Assembly: GCF_049532965.1 (NCBI RefSeq)
Contig: NZ_CP186694.1
Coordinates: forward strand, 186,001-250,000
Direction: 5' to 3'
Length of the DNA stretch: 64,000 nt
DNA from: Roseateles sp049532965
Lineage (GTDB): Bacteria > Pseudomonadota > Gammaproteobacteria > Burkholderiales > Burkholderiaceae_C
The notes beneath the pieces are model-generated. The model was not told the DNA's origin, ran no database searches, and saw only the letters and a list, made by a program, of their open reading frames with translations. Position numbers and translations under genes: made by a program. Positions 1 to 9,130 of the stretch are shown here, in pieces (position 1 is the first letter of the stretch; each line of letters begins with the position of its first letter).

Positions 1-1710
1 AACCAGACCGTGGGCGAGGGGGACCGCCTGCGCGCCGACGACGGCAGCGGCGCGACGGTCACGATCGGTTCATCGACGCTGTGGATCGACCAACGCAGCG
101 AGATCGAATTCAACGCGCTGGCCGACCATCGCATCGCGGTGCAGGTGGTGAAAGGGGCGGTCGGCTTGCGGCTGCGCGGTCAGGATTCGGCGGACGAATG
201 GACGTTGCGGACGCTCGAAGGCCGCTTCGGCTTTGAGCGTGAGGGCCTGTATCGCGTGACGCAACTGGACCGTGGCAGCGAGGCGCAGGCGTGGCAGGGC
301 AAGTTGCGCTTCGATTCGCGCGCGACCGATGCGCAGCCGGTGTGGCTGGGCACGAACGAGCAGGCCGAGTTCTGGTGGGACGGCGGCCCCCGCACCGAAC
401 GCCAGCCGCTGCGCCAGGACGGCTTCGCGCGCCTGATCCTGGAGGACAGCCGGGACACGGTGCAGCCGCTGGTCGGGAGCGGCACCAGCGTGCCGTACGT
501 GTCGCCCGAGATGACCGGCGCCGAGGACCTCGCCCGCTACGGCAGCTGGGAGCAGAGTCCCGACTACGGTGCCGTGTGGGTGCCGACGGTGGTGGTCGCG
601 GACTGGGCGCCGTACCGCTATGGGCGCTGGGTGTGGAGCGCGCGCTGGGGCTACACCTGGGTCGATGACATGCCGTGGGGCTTCGCGCCGTTCCACTACG
701 GCCGCTGGGCCTACTGGCGGGACCGCTGGTGCTGGGTGCCCGGGCCGTATGTGCGCCGGCCCGCCTATGCGCCGGCGCTGGTCGGCTGGGTCGGACCGGG
801 GATCTCGGTCGGCGTCGTGGTCGGGGGGCGGCGTCCGCCGCCGCCGCGCTATGGCGGCTGGGTGCCGCTGGCGCCGCGCGAGGCGTGGACGCCGACCTAC
901 CGCTACAGCCAGGCCTACTGGCGCCGCGTGAACCCGGATCCGAATCCGGCCACCGTGGTCCGCCCGGGACAGCGTCCGCCGGTCTACCGGCACGAACGCG
1001 ACCATGGCTCGCTCTTCACGCAGCGGCCGGTGGCCGATCCGCTCCCCGCGGCGACGCTGCAGCCGCAGCGCTCGTGGCCGCCGCGGCCCAGCGGGCAGAT
1101 CGACGGGCGACCCGACGGGCGCTCCGATGGGCGCGTAGAAGGGCGGCCCTACCTCGACCGCAATCGCGACGGCCGGCCCGACACGGGCCCGGAGGTCCCG
1201 ATGGTGCGACCGCAACAGCCTCAGGCGATTCCCGCGCCGTCGACGCAGACGGTGGTGCCGCAGCGCGGGCCCGATGTGCGGGCGCCCTCGGATCGGCGCG
1301 AGGGGGACCGCGATGGCTGGCGTCACCGAGGACCGGAGAGCGTCGGTGATCGGGGCGAAGGCGGACGGCGCGACTGGCAGCGCGCGCAGGACACGATGCG
1401 GGTGATGCCGCCAGCGCGCATCGAGCAACCCCGCGTCGAGCCACCTCGCGTGGAGGCGCCGCGATTCGAGCCGCCTCGCGCGGCGGAGCAGCCGCGCTTC
1501 GGTCGCCCGATGCCGCAGGTGGAAGCGCCTCGTCCGATGCCGCAACCGCAACCGCAGGCTCAGCCGCAGCCTCGCTTCGAGGCTCCGCGCCCGATGCCGC
1601 AAGCGCCGCGCGTGGAAGCGCCTCGCCCCGAGCCAGCGCGGCCCGCGCCCGCGCCTCGGAATGAACCGCCGAGGCGCTCGGACGGTCCGGTCCGGCAACA
1701 GGAACGCTGA
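1..1710 (+). CDS. FecR-like / DUF6600 secreted protein, 5' truncated
   Basis: The reading frame is open from base 1, so the real start and any signal peptide lie upstream of the window. The first 60 residues look like a FecR-type beta module (GDRLRADDGSGATVTIG, then an acidic/hydrophobic strand pattern). The middle, about residues 175-300, is very rich in Trp and Tyr, with repeated YGRW/WVP motifs such as YRYGRWVWS and FHYGRWAYW, typical of DUF6600. The last 200 residues are a Pro/Arg-rich low-complexity tail with recurring PRVEAPR and RPMPQ units. It probably acts outside the cytoplasm, but the function is unknown. A 542-residue antisense frame is a codon-bias shadow. Confidence 0.85.
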   Translation, partial: NQTVGEGDRLRADDGSGATVTIGSSTLWIDQRSEIEFNALADHRIAVQVVKGAVGLRLRGQDSADEWTLRTLEGRFGFEREGLYRVTQLDRGSEAQAWQGKLRFDSRATDAQPVWLGTNEQAEFWWDGGPRTERQPLRQDGFARLILEDSRDTVQPLVGSGTSVPYVSPEMTGAEDLARYGSWEQSPDYGAVWVPTVVVADWAPYRYGRWVWSARWGYTWVDDMPWGFAPFHYGRWAYWRDRWCWVPGPYVRRPAYAPALVGWVGPGISVGVVVGGRRPPPPRYGGWVPLAPREAWTPTYRYSQAYWRRVNPDPNPATVVRPGQRPPVYRHERDHGSLFTQRPVADPLPAATLQPQRSWPPRPSGQIDGRPDGRSDGRVEGRPYLDRNRDGRPDTGPEVPMVRPQQPQAIPAPSTQTVVPQRGPDVRAPSDRREGDRDGWRHRGPESVGDRGEGGRRDWQRAQDTMRVMPPARIEQPRVEPPRVEAPRFEPPRAAEQPRFGRPMPQVEAPRPMPQPQPQAQPQPRFEAPRPMPQAPRVEAPRPEPARPAPAPRNEPPRRSDGPVRQQER

Positions 1711-1728
1711 GCGCGAACCCGCGCCCGA

Positions 1729-2487
1729 TCAGTCCACCCTGAACGACACGCCGGTGATGAACAGCGTGTCGTTCTTCTTCAGACCATCGCCCGGGTTGCT
1801 GTCATAGCGATGCTGGACGGTGGCCGTCAGGCTGAGGCGCTTGGTCATGGCGACCGAGATCCCGCCGTCGAAGGTGGCGCGGTATTCACCGCTGTTGCGC
1901 AGGTCGGGCAGGTAGGCCAGCCGCTGCTTGAGCGTCGTGTTGTCGGAGATCTTGTGATTCGATTCCTCCGCCAGCAGCACCTCGAGGTTGCCGTAGCGGC
2001 TGCGGCTGACGCCGTCGACGATGGCGGGCTCCACGTAGCGTTCATGCGTGTAGCCGAGACCGGCTGACACGTCCCAGGTGAGGTCGTCGCGCTTGACCAC
2101 GTGATAGCCGGCGCCACCGCCGACGGACAGGCGCGAGGACAGATTCGCCGGCTCATCCTTGAGCGCGTCGAACTGGCCGAAGCCGAAGATCCGCTCGGTC
2201 AGGTCGCGCTGGTAGTGCGAGCCGAAGGCATAGCGCTGTTCGGCGTCGGAGTCGTTGTCCTTGACGTACAGCGCGCGGCCATTGAGCGAGAGCTTGTCGT
2301 AGGTCGTGGCCTTCACGGCCTCGCCGCTCAGATTGACTGTCGTCGAGTCGCTGTTGCCGGAAGAGACGCTCGCCCCCGCAGTGAACAGCGCGCGCCATTG
2401 GCCGTCGTTCTTGACGGTGACCTGGGCGAACGAGAGCAGCGGGGCGGCGGCGAGGCAGGCCGTGGCGAGGAGGCGCGTCGGCGGCAT
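1729..2487 (-). CDS. DUF481 family outer-membrane protein
   Basis: The protein has 252 residues. A cleavable signal peptide (start MPPTRLLATACLAAAPLL, Ala-X-Ala-like site before QVTVKND) is followed by alternating amphipathic strands typical of the DUF481/YdiY beta-barrel family: SSGNSDSTTVNLSGEA near the N-terminus and a final strand ending in FRVD. DUF481 proteins are putative salt- or stress-induced outer-membrane proteins with no known substrate. I chose the internal ATG at 2487 because AAAGGA lies 6-7 nt upstream. The frame also opens at 2514. It converges on the gene at 1-1710 with an 18-bp gap. Confidence 0.88.
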   Translation of the reverse strand: MPPTRLLATACLAAAPLLSFAQVTVKNDGQWRALFTAGASVSSGNSDSTTVNLSGEAVKATTYDKLSLNGRALYVKDNDSDAEQRYAFGSHYQRDLTERIFGFGQFDALKDEPANLSSRLSVGGGAGYHVVKRDDLTWDVSAGLGYTHERYVEPAIVDGVSRSRYGNLEVLLAEESNHKISDNTTLKQRLAYLPDLRNSGEYRATFDGGISVAMTKRLSLTATVQHRYDSNPGDGLKKNDTLFITGVSFRVD

Positions 2488-2643
2488 GTCGAGTCCTTTC
2501 GGAGGAGAAAACATGCGTTATGTGCGGCAACCTCCGGTCCCGGTGCGCCATTAGCGAGCTTTTGCTTTCATCTTGCCGCCGGTCGCTCACAACGGCTTAC
2601 ATCCTGCGGGCGCCGGACGGTCCCGGCGCCTCGGTCGGCGTCC

Positions 2644-5600
2644 TCAGGGAGCGTGCGGCAGGTAGGCTTGTGCGCCGGGGATGCGGAGTTCCACCACCGT
2701 GCCCGTTTCGGGGCTGCTGCTGATCGACAGCTTGCCCCCGACCAGCGCGGCGCGCTCCCGCATGCCGCTCAGTCCGTAATGCCCTTCCTTTTTCCCTTGG
2801 CGCAGGATCTCCGGATCGATGCCCTGGCCGTCGTCGCGCACGCTCACGCGCAGCTCGCGCGCGTCGTAGGCCACGTCGACGTCGATGTGCGCCGCCCCCG
2901 CGTGGTGGAAGGCGTTCCGCATCGCCTCGCCGGCGATGCGGAACACTTCGTTGTGCACGAGCGGGTGCAATGCGTCTGGCGCGCCATGCAGCATCACCGC
3001 CGCCGACGTCGCATGCCCGGTCTGGTTCGCGAGCTGCTGCGCCAGCGTTCTCAGCGCATCGGCGAGGTCGCTGCCGTCGGACTCCGATGAGCGCAGTTCC
3101 TTCACCGTGTCGCGCCCCTCGGTGATCGCCTCGGCCACCTGATCGATGGCGAGGGTCAGGACTTGTTTCGATTCCCGCGGACGCTCGGGCAACAGGTTGG
3201 AGGCCGCCTGGAATTGCAGCAGCAGCCCGTGGAAGCGTTGCAGCAGCGTGTCGTGCAGGTCGCGCGCGATGCGGGTTCGTTCGGCGACACGAGCCTCCAG
3301 CGTGGCCTCGAGCTGCTGTTGCATGCGCCGCAGCCGCATGTGGAGCCGCAACTGGAAGCCGCCCCAGGCCAGCGCGGCCAACAGGATCGCGCAGGCGATG
3401 CGGAACCAGCTCCTCTGATAGAAGGCCGGCTCGATCGAGAACTCGAACTGCGCGCCTTCCTCGTTCCAGAGGCCGCTGTTGTTGGCGGCCTTCACGTGGA
3501 AGCGATAGTGGCCCGGCGCCAGGTTGGTGTAGGTGGCCAGGCGGCGGTCGACGGCCACCTGCCAATCGCTGTCGTGGCCCTCCAGCCGGTACTGGAAGCG
3601 CGTGCTCCTTGGATCGGTGAGGGTGAGCGCCGCGAATTCGATCGAGATGTCCCGGACCAGCGGCGGCAGGCGCAGGCCATTGGTGGCGGCGTAGGTCTGA
3701 TGGTCGGTCACCAGGGTCTCGATGTGAACCGGCGGCGGCACCGCGTTGGCGGGAATGTTCTCCGGGTCGACCAACTGGACGTCGGCCACGCCCACGGACC
3801 AGAGCTTCCCGTTGCGGTCGCGGGCGACCGAAGGGTTGTAGTACGCCGGCGTGGCGACCTGCAGCGGGACACCATCCGCACCGCGCCAGATCGTTGGCGT
3901 GACCCGGTGGCTCGGGTTGGCGAGCCACGCGGACACGTCGTCTTGCGAGATGCGAACCAGCCCGCAGAGCGTGTAAAGCCAGAGCGATCCCTTCAGGTCC
4001 GGCATGGACCAGTGGATCCGGTTGCAAGGCAGGCCATTGGCGATGGAGAGCGAGGTGATGCGACCTTCCTGGATCCGGCTGAGCCCGCCATCGCCGGTGG
4101 AGACCCACAACGCCCCGTCGTCGCCGAGGCGCAGCGTCGAGATGTGGCCACTCCCCAAGCCCTGGGCGGCGGTGTAGGTGGCCTCGACCTTGCCGTCCTT
4201 GACGTACAGGACGCCGCCATCCCAGAACCCCATCCACAGCCCGCGCCGGTCCGCCACGATGACCTGGGCCTGTTGCCGGCGACCGAACGCGCCCCAGGGG
4301 CGGTTCTCCACGAGGCGCCCGCGGTGCAGGTGCGCCAGCCCCTTGTTGCCGGCCAGCCAGAGGTTGCCGGCGTCATCGCCGGTGATCGAATGGATCTGGT
4401 CGCTGGGTCCGCCGTCGACCGCAATGAACCGGCCGTTCGCGAAGTAGGCCAGACCTCGTTCGGTGCCGACCCACAGGCGGCCGTCGACATCCTGATAGAG
4501 CGCTTGCGCGTGGGCGTCGGGCAGTCCATCGCGTTCGTTGAAGACGACGGGCTGTTCGTCCTTCCACCGCGCCAGCCCGTCGTTCGTGGCCACCCAGATG
4601 CTGCCGTCGGTGGTCGCCAGCACGGACCGGGTCAGCTCGTGCGGCAAGCCCTGGCGGGGCGTGAGGGTGGTGACCGCCAGCTTGCGGAAGCGGTCCAGCC
4701 CCTTGTGGCTGCCGTACCAGATGTTGCCCTCGCGGTCTTCGAACAGGCTGCAGGCGATGTTGCCCGACAGGCCGTCCCCGCGGGTGAACGTGTCGGCCAG
4801 GCCGTTCTGCACATGGATCAGGCCGCGGCCTTCGCTGCCGATCCACAAGCCGCCATCGCGAGCGCGCAGCAGCTTGTTGGCAGAGATATCGCGGTCGGAC
4901 AGCCATTCGCCGGGTCTGCCCGCATGCCGGGCCGCATGGGGCACGAGCCGGTCGCCGGCGAGCTCCTTGAGCCCTTGATCGCGCACGCCGACCAGAAGCC
5001 GTCCGTCGACGGTGGTGGTCAGGTCCGCCACGCGAAGTCCTGGCATCGCGTAGCGGCGGGGCATCTCTGGGTCCCACCGCCAGACGCCGGACTCCGCCCC
5101 GACCCACAGCGTTCCGTCGCGGTCCTCGACGAGGCTCCACACGAAGGTGCCGAATCCGCCCTCCGGCGTCATGCAACGGGCTTCGCCATCGCGAAGGGCG
5201 CACAGCCTGCCGCGCTGCCGGCCCAGCAGGCCGGCCCAGACGGTGCCATCGCGGGCCTCCAGCAGCGAGGTGACGAAGTCCGCTCCGACCTCCGGATGCC
5301 GACGTACGAAGTCGCGTCCATTCCAGCTGGACAGACCGGCGAACGTGCCGATCCAGAGCGTGCCGTCGCGCGACACCAGCAGGCTGTAGGGGCTGCTCGG
5401 CAGCGTCTGGCCGTTCGGTGGCTGCCACGGCGTGAATCGCAGCCCGTCGAACCGGAAGATCCCGAACGAGCCGGCGATCCACAGGTAGCCGTCAGGCGTC
5501 TGGGCCATGGCGTACACGAGCCCCAGTTCCGCGCCTTCACGGGTCGTCCAGGAGGTGTGCGCGTACTGGGAGATCTGCAACGGCGGATCGAGCGCCAGCG

Positions 5601-5685
5601 CCGGAAGGGGAGGGCCCAGCAGCGCCGACGCCAGCAGCAGCGCGGGCAGAAACCGTCCACGGCCGTGGCCGTCCTGTGCTCTCAC
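2644..5685 (-). CDS. Two-component propeller sensor histidine kinase
   Basis: The protein has about 1013 residues. A signal peptide or N-terminal anchor is followed by many two-component-regulator propeller repeats (DGTLWIGTFAGLSSW, DGGLWIGSEGRGL, EGNIWYGSHKGLDRF). Next come a Y_Y_Y domain (YRFHVKAANNSGLWNE), one transmembrane helix (IACAILLAALAWGGFQL), a HisKA_3 phosphoacceptor box ERTRIARDLHDTLLQ near residue 810, and a HATPase domain (NAFHHAGAAHI, DDGQGIDP, GHYGLSGMRERA). The periplasmic propeller probably senses a ligand and the cytoplasmic half autophosphorylates. The GTG at 5685 follows AAAGGA by 6 nt, so I prefer it to the in-frame start at 5766. No response regulator is adjacent. Confidence 0.92.
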   Translation of the reverse strand: MRAQDGHGRGRFLPALLLASALLGPPLPALALDPPLQISQYAHTSWTTREGAELGLVYAMAQTPDGYLWIAGSFGIFRFDGLRFTPWQPPNGQTLPSSPYSLLVSRDGTLWIGTFAGLSSWNGRDFVRRHPEVGADFVTSLLEARDGTVWAGLLGRQRGRLCALRDGEARCMTPEGGFGTFVWSLVEDRDGTLWVGAESGVWRWDPEMPRRYAMPGLRVADLTTTVDGRLLVGVRDQGLKELAGDRLVPHAARHAGRPGEWLSDRDISANKLLRARDGGLWIGSEGRGLIHVQNGLADTFTRGDGLSGNIACSLFEDREGNIWYGSHKGLDRFRKLAVTTLTPRQGLPHELTRSVLATTDGSIWVATNDGLARWKDEQPVVFNERDGLPDAHAQALYQDVDGRLWVGTERGLAYFANGRFIAVDGGPSDQIHSITGDDAGNLWLAGNKGLAHLHRGRLVENRPWGAFGRRQQAQVIVADRRGLWMGFWDGGVLYVKDGKVEATYTAAQGLGSGHISTLRLGDDGALWVSTGDGGLSRIQEGRITSLSIANGLPCNRIHWSMPDLKGSLWLYTLCGLVRISQDDVSAWLANPSHRVTPTIWRGADGVPLQVATPAYYNPSVARDRNGKLWSVGVADVQLVDPENIPANAVPPPVHIETLVTDHQTYAATNGLRLPPLVRDISIEFAALTLTDPRSTRFQYRLEGHDSDWQVAVDRRLATYTNLAPGHYRFHVKAANNSGLWNEEGAQFEFSIEPAFYQRSWFRIACAILLAALAWGGFQLRLHMRLRRMQQQLEATLEARVAERTRIARDLHDTLLQRFHGLLLQFQAASNLLPERPRESKQVLTLAIDQVAEAITEGRDTVKELRSSESDGSDLADALRTLAQQLANQTGHATSAAVMLHGAPDALHPLVHNEVFRIAGEAMRNAFHHAGAAHIDVDVAYDARELRVSVRDDGQGIDPEILRQGKKEGHYGLSGMRERAALVGGKLSISSSPETGTVVELRIPGAQAYLPHAP

Positions 5686-5928
5686 GAATGATCCTTTGCC
5701 GGGTTGGGGCTGGCCGCAGCCTATCGCGAAAGACGGGTGGCCGAACAGTGGGACGCCTGTCGCCATTGGGAGATTCCTCAGGACCCAAGGAGCTGCCGGT
5801 GGGGAAGCCGTGATAACTCGCCGGGCACATCCGCCTAGACTGGCCCGACCAAACGCGCGACCCGACAGCGCGGCGGCCCCGGGGAGTTATCTCTGGCGAT
5901 TGCACGCCATCGAAGAAGGATTGGAGAC

Positions 5929-7779
5929 ATGAGCACTTGTGACCGTTCTGCCGGGGCCTCCGTCCCTGCGCATTTCCTCCGTGTGGCCCTGGCGGGCCTG
6001 TTCCTGGGCGCGGGCGCCTCCGCCTTCGCTGGTACCGGACAGGGCGACCTGACGGACACCAACATCAACTACATCGGGCGCTGGGACAAGAGCAACAGCA
6101 CCACGTACCGGAGCCACTGGAACGGATCGTCCCTGTCCACCCGGTTCACCGGCACGACGGTCAAGGTCAAGCTGGCCGAGAAGACCACCTTCACGGTGGT
6201 GCTGGACGGCGTCAAGTTCACCGTGTGGGACGCGAACGGCACCGTCGACCTCACGTCCACGCCGCTGGCCAACGGGACGCACACGCTGAAGATCTTCGCC
6301 CGGCACGAGAACATGGAGTTGCCGTTCCAGGGGCTGGTGCTGGATGCAGGCGCCTCGACGGTGCGCCCCGACCCGGTGCCGCTGGTCGAGTTCATCGGCG
6401 ACTCCATCACCTCCGGGGTCGGCACGGACGAACAGGCGATCACGGACTATGCCTGGCTCACCGGCGAGAAGCTCGGGGTCGATCACACGCAGATCTCCTA
6501 CCCCGGCATCACGCTGTCGGACGGCTATTACCACGACGGGAAACCGATGCCGGGCATGGAGTCGCTGTACTTCAAGCTGTGGCAGGCCAACCGCTGCACC
6601 GACGTGCCGTGTGCCGCCAATCCGGCATGGAACTTTGCCAACTACACCGCCAAGCTGGTCGTGGTGAACCTGGGTTCCAACGACCGCTTCACGTCGGTGC
6701 CCTCCGCGACCTTCCAGGAGCGCTATACCAACTTCCTGAAGAACGTCCGGGCCAAGTACCCGAACGCGGACATCATCGCGCTGCGCACCTTCAACGGCTA
6801 CTACCAGGACGAGACGCAGGCTGCGGTGAACGCGCGGCGCAGCGCGGGCGACACCAAGCTGCACTACGTCGACACCACCGGTTGGGTCGCGCCGTCCGAC
6901 ATGCCCGACACGGTGCATCCGGACACGGCTGCCCACGTCAAGATCACCAACCGCCTGCTGCCCATCCTGTTGCCCTACCTGGGCAAGGTGACGGTCAATG
7001 ACTCGAAGTTCGGCTACGACAACACCGCCAACTGGCCCGGCGGCTGGCAGAACGGTGCCTACCAGAACGACAACCACTGGTCGAGTGTCGCCAACGCTTC
7101 CTACCAGGTGCCGTTCACCGGGACGCAGGTCAAGCTCTTCGGCGGCCAGGCGCCGACGCATGGCATCGCGGCGGTGTCGATCGACGGGGGCGCCGAGGTC
7201 CTGGTCGACACCTACGCGGCGGCGCGCAAGGACAACGAGCTGCTCTGGACCAGCCCGGTGCTGCAGGCCGGCAGCCACACGCTGAAGGTGCGGGCCACCG
7301 GCGCGAAGAACGCCAGCGCGTCCGGGAACTTCGTCACGGCCGACCGCGTCGACGTGATCGACGGCGGGGTGAACCTGCTGAGCAACGCGGGCTTCGAGAA
7401 CGGCTTGGACGGCTGGAACACGGGATCGCAAGCGGGCGCGGTGACCACCGCCACGACGCGTCCGAACTCGGGCTCGAACCACCTGGTGCACAGCGGCACG
7501 GCGCCGTACTGGGCCTACACCGCGCAGACGCTCACCGGCCTGAGCCCAGGCCTGTACACGGTCAAGGCCTGGGTGCGCGGCACGGCGGGACACCAGCTCT
7601 ACGTGAAGAACTTCGGCGGCAGCCAGGTGTCGGTCACGTCGGTGGCGTCGGACGGCTACACGCAGCTCACGATCAGCAACATCAACGTGACCAGCGGCAC
7701 CGCGGAGATCGGGTTCTGGACGAGCGGCGCCGCGACGGCGTGGCTGCATGTGGACGACATGACGTTCTACAAGCAATAA
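5929..7779 (+). CDS. Secreted SGNH/GDSL esterase (CE2-like) with C-terminal carbohydrate-binding-like modules
   Basis: The protein has 616 residues. A signal peptide (RVALAGLFLGAGASAFA) precedes a jelly-roll region of about 120 residues and then an SGNH hydrolase core. The core has the nucleophile block FIGDSITSG near residue 155, the Asn block VVNLGSNDRF near 245, and the Asp/His block DTVHPDTAAH near 327. This order (jelly roll then SGNH) is that of carbohydrate esterase family 2 deacetylases. Two further beta-sandwich-like modules follow (about residues 345-480 and 485-616, the latter opening with NLLSNAGFENGLDGW), consistent with carbohydrate binding. It is probably an extracellular polysaccharide deacetylase. 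It is divergent from the sensor kinase, whose start lies 243 bp away. Confidence 0.88.
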   Translation: MSTCDRSAGASVPAHFLRVALAGLFLGAGASAFAGTGQGDLTDTNINYIGRWDKSNSTTYRSHWNGSSLSTRFTGTTVKVKLAEKTTFTVVLDGVKFTVWDANGTVDLTSTPLANGTHTLKIFARHENMELPFQGLVLDAGASTVRPDPVPLVEFIGDSITSGVGTDEQAITDYAWLTGEKLGVDHTQISYPGITLSDGYYHDGKPMPGMESLYFKLWQANRCTDVPCAANPAWNFANYTAKLVVVNLGSNDRFTSVPSATFQERYTNFLKNVRAKYPNADIIALRTFNGYYQDETQAAVNARRSAGDTKLHYVDTTGWVAPSDMPDTVHPDTAAHVKITNRLLPILLPYLGKVTVNDSKFGYDNTANWPGGWQNGAYQNDNHWSSVANASYQVPFTGTQVKLFGGQAPTHGIAAVSIDGGAEVLVDTYAAARKDNELLWTSPVLQAGSHTLKVRATGAKNASASGNFVTADRVDVIDGGVNLLSNAGFENGLDGWNTGSQAGAVTTATTRPNSGSNHLVHSGTAPYWAYTAQTLTGLSPGLYTVKAWVRGTAGHQLYVKNFGGSQVSVTSVASDGYTQLTISNINVTSGTAEIGFWTSGAATAWLHVDDMTFYKQ

Positions 7780-7815
7780 GGTCCATCGACGGCTGGCGCG
7801 GCCGAGGGCGAGGGC

Positions 7816-8217
7816 TCAGGGACCGGTGCCCTCGGCCTTCACGTACGAGGCCGCGCCGTTGCCGAAGGACCATTCATCGCGCTGGTTGGAGCTCAGCACG
7901 ACCTGCACGTCCTCCCGGCGCAGGCCGGGGCTGGCCGCCAGCCGGTCGGCGATGGCCTGGTAGAGCGCCTGCTTCTGCGCGGTGTCTCGCCAGTTGCCGG
8001 CGACGATGTGGATGAACACCACGTCGGTGCTGCGATGGATGCCGAGGTAATCGGCATCGAAGATGAAGTCGTCGGGCTCGTGCTGGTGGATCAGCTGGAA
8101 GCGGTCATCGGGCGGGATCTTGTAGGCGTCGATCAGGCCTTGATGGACGCTGTCGGCGATCGCGCGCACGTGCTCGCGGGATTTGCCCTTCAGCAGGGAG
8201 ATGCGGACGAGTGGCAT
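7816..8217 (-). CDS. Tautomerase family protein
   Basis: The protein has 133 residues and starts MPLVRISLLKGKS, so Pro2 after Met removal would be the catalytic N-terminal proline of the 4-oxalocrotonate tautomerase superfamily. The length and the internal segment DDRFQLIHQHEPDDF fit the longer Tautomerase_2 type (tandem beta-alpha-beta) and not the 62-residue 4-OT type. It is the second gene of a leftward pair. Its start lies 18 bp after the stop of the MBL-fold gene, so the two are probably cotranscribed and may act in one degradative step. Substrate unknown. Confidence 0.88.
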   Translation of the reverse strand: MPLVRISLLKGKSREHVRAIADSVHQGLIDAYKIPPDDRFQLIHQHEPDDFIFDADYLGIHRSTDVVFIHIVAGNWRDTAQKQALYQAIADRLAASPGLRREDVQVVLSSNQRDEWSFGNGAASYVKAEGTGP

Positions 8218-8235
8218 GCGGACTCCTTCTTCCGT

Positions 8236-9045
8236 TCAGGTCTGGGCCATGAGGTGCAGGTGGCGGTCGAACGATGCCTCCACCGCGGCTTGTCCGTCGC
8301 CGATGATGTTGCGTCCCCAGCTGTAGCCGTAGACGTCGTCGTACGCCAGACCGGCGAGGCGCTCGCGCATGGCGATCACTTCGCGCGGGCCCAGCGGCAC
8401 GAAGTTCGGTGAGCTGTAGAGGAAGCTGACGCTGCGCCGGTTCGACGCGACCTGCGGTGAATCGCCGGCGAACAGCGCGCCGCCGCCGCGCGGCCCGCTG
8501 GCCCAGTGCAGCGCCGTGCTGCCGGGGAAGTGGCCGCCGGTGCGTACCAGCGTGACGCCGGGGCCCAAGGCCAGACGGTCTCCGCGCCAGTGCTCGATGC
8601 AGCGCGCCGGCCGTTGCACCCACTGGCGATCGTCGTGATGAAGCAGGATCGGCACGCCGCCGAGGGCGTCGCTCCACTGCACCATCGACGAGTAGAAGTG
8701 GGGATGCGAGATCACGATGCGATCGACGCCGCCTTGGGCTCGCAGCGCGGCGACCGCCTCGTCGGTGACCAGGCTGAGCGACTCCCACAGGATGTTGCCG
8801 GCCTCGGTCGGCAGCAGCAGCACGCGCTGAGGGATGGCGAAGCTGCCCTGCACCGCGAAGGCGAGCAGGCCGTCGTCCTCGCCGATGCGCAGCTTGAATC
8901 GAGCGCTCAGCGCTTCATGGGTGGTCCAATGCTGCCCGCTCCAGCCGACGTACTGACGGTCGTCCTGGCAGATCGGGCAAGCGCGTGGCGGCTCGTCGCT
9001 GGAAGCGAATTGCGTGCCGCAGGTTTCGCAGAGGTGGTGTTGCAT
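8236..9045 (-). CDS. MBL-fold metallo-hydrolase-like protein with N-terminal zinc ribbon
   Basis: The protein has 269 residues. The first 40 residues carry two Cys-X2-Cys knuckles (CETC and CPIC), a likely rubredoxin/zinc-ribbon module. The remainder resembles a metallo-beta-lactamase fold: VISHPHFYSS where HxHxDH is expected, GGHFPGSTALHW as the third metal region, and FAGDSPQ as the Asp region. The usual Asp-His pair of the first motif is missing, so the metal site may be altered. It heads the MBL-tautomerase operon and is divergent from the MocR regulator with only 30 bp between starts. Confidence 0.82.
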   Translation of the reverse strand: MQHHLCETCGTQFASSDEPPRACPICQDDRQYVGWSGQHWTTHEALSARFKLRIGEDDGLLAFAVQGSFAIPQRVLLLPTEAGNILWESLSLVTDEAVAALRAQGGVDRIVISHPHFYSSMVQWSDALGGVPILLHHDDRQWVQRPARCIEHWRGDRLALGPGVTLVRTGGHFPGSTALHWASGPRGGGALFAGDSPQVASNRRSVSFLYSSPNFVPLGPREVIAMRERLAGLAYDDVYGYSWGRNIIGDGQAAVEASFDRHLHLMAQT

Positions 9046-9048
9046 GAG

Positions 9049-9130
9049 TCCGTACTCTACGGATAGGCTGGCTCGATGAAAGCACCAGTTTCAGGCAAAC
9101 CCATGGAACCAGTTCTTCCTTTTGAACTGG
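9049..9130. promoter_or_regulatory. Candidate MocR operator region
   Basis: A perfect dyad TCCGTA-CTC-TACGGA occupies 9049-9063 in the 30-bp gap between the divergent MBL-fold and MocR starts. Downstream are direct repeats ACCAGTT at 9084-9090 and 9108-9114, with an inverted GAACTGG at 9124-9130. MocR regulators often bind direct repeats. If the true MocR start is the ATG at 9103, most of this would be noncoding leader. The assignment is inference from symmetry and position only. Confidence 0.4.

Noticed and set aside
70..1698. 542-codon open frame antisense to the FecR/DUF6600 gene
   Set aside because: Arg/His/Pro-rich translation with no domain pattern. It mirrors the GC-rich codon bias of the sense gene.
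3163..5691. 842-codon rightward frame opposite the sensor kinase
   Set aside because: No recognisable motifs, composition dominated by Arg, Gln and Val. A shadow of the kinase gene.
5887..7776. 629-codon leftward frame opposite the SGNH esterase
   Set aside because: Antisense shadow. The sense frame has signal peptide and catalytic blocks.
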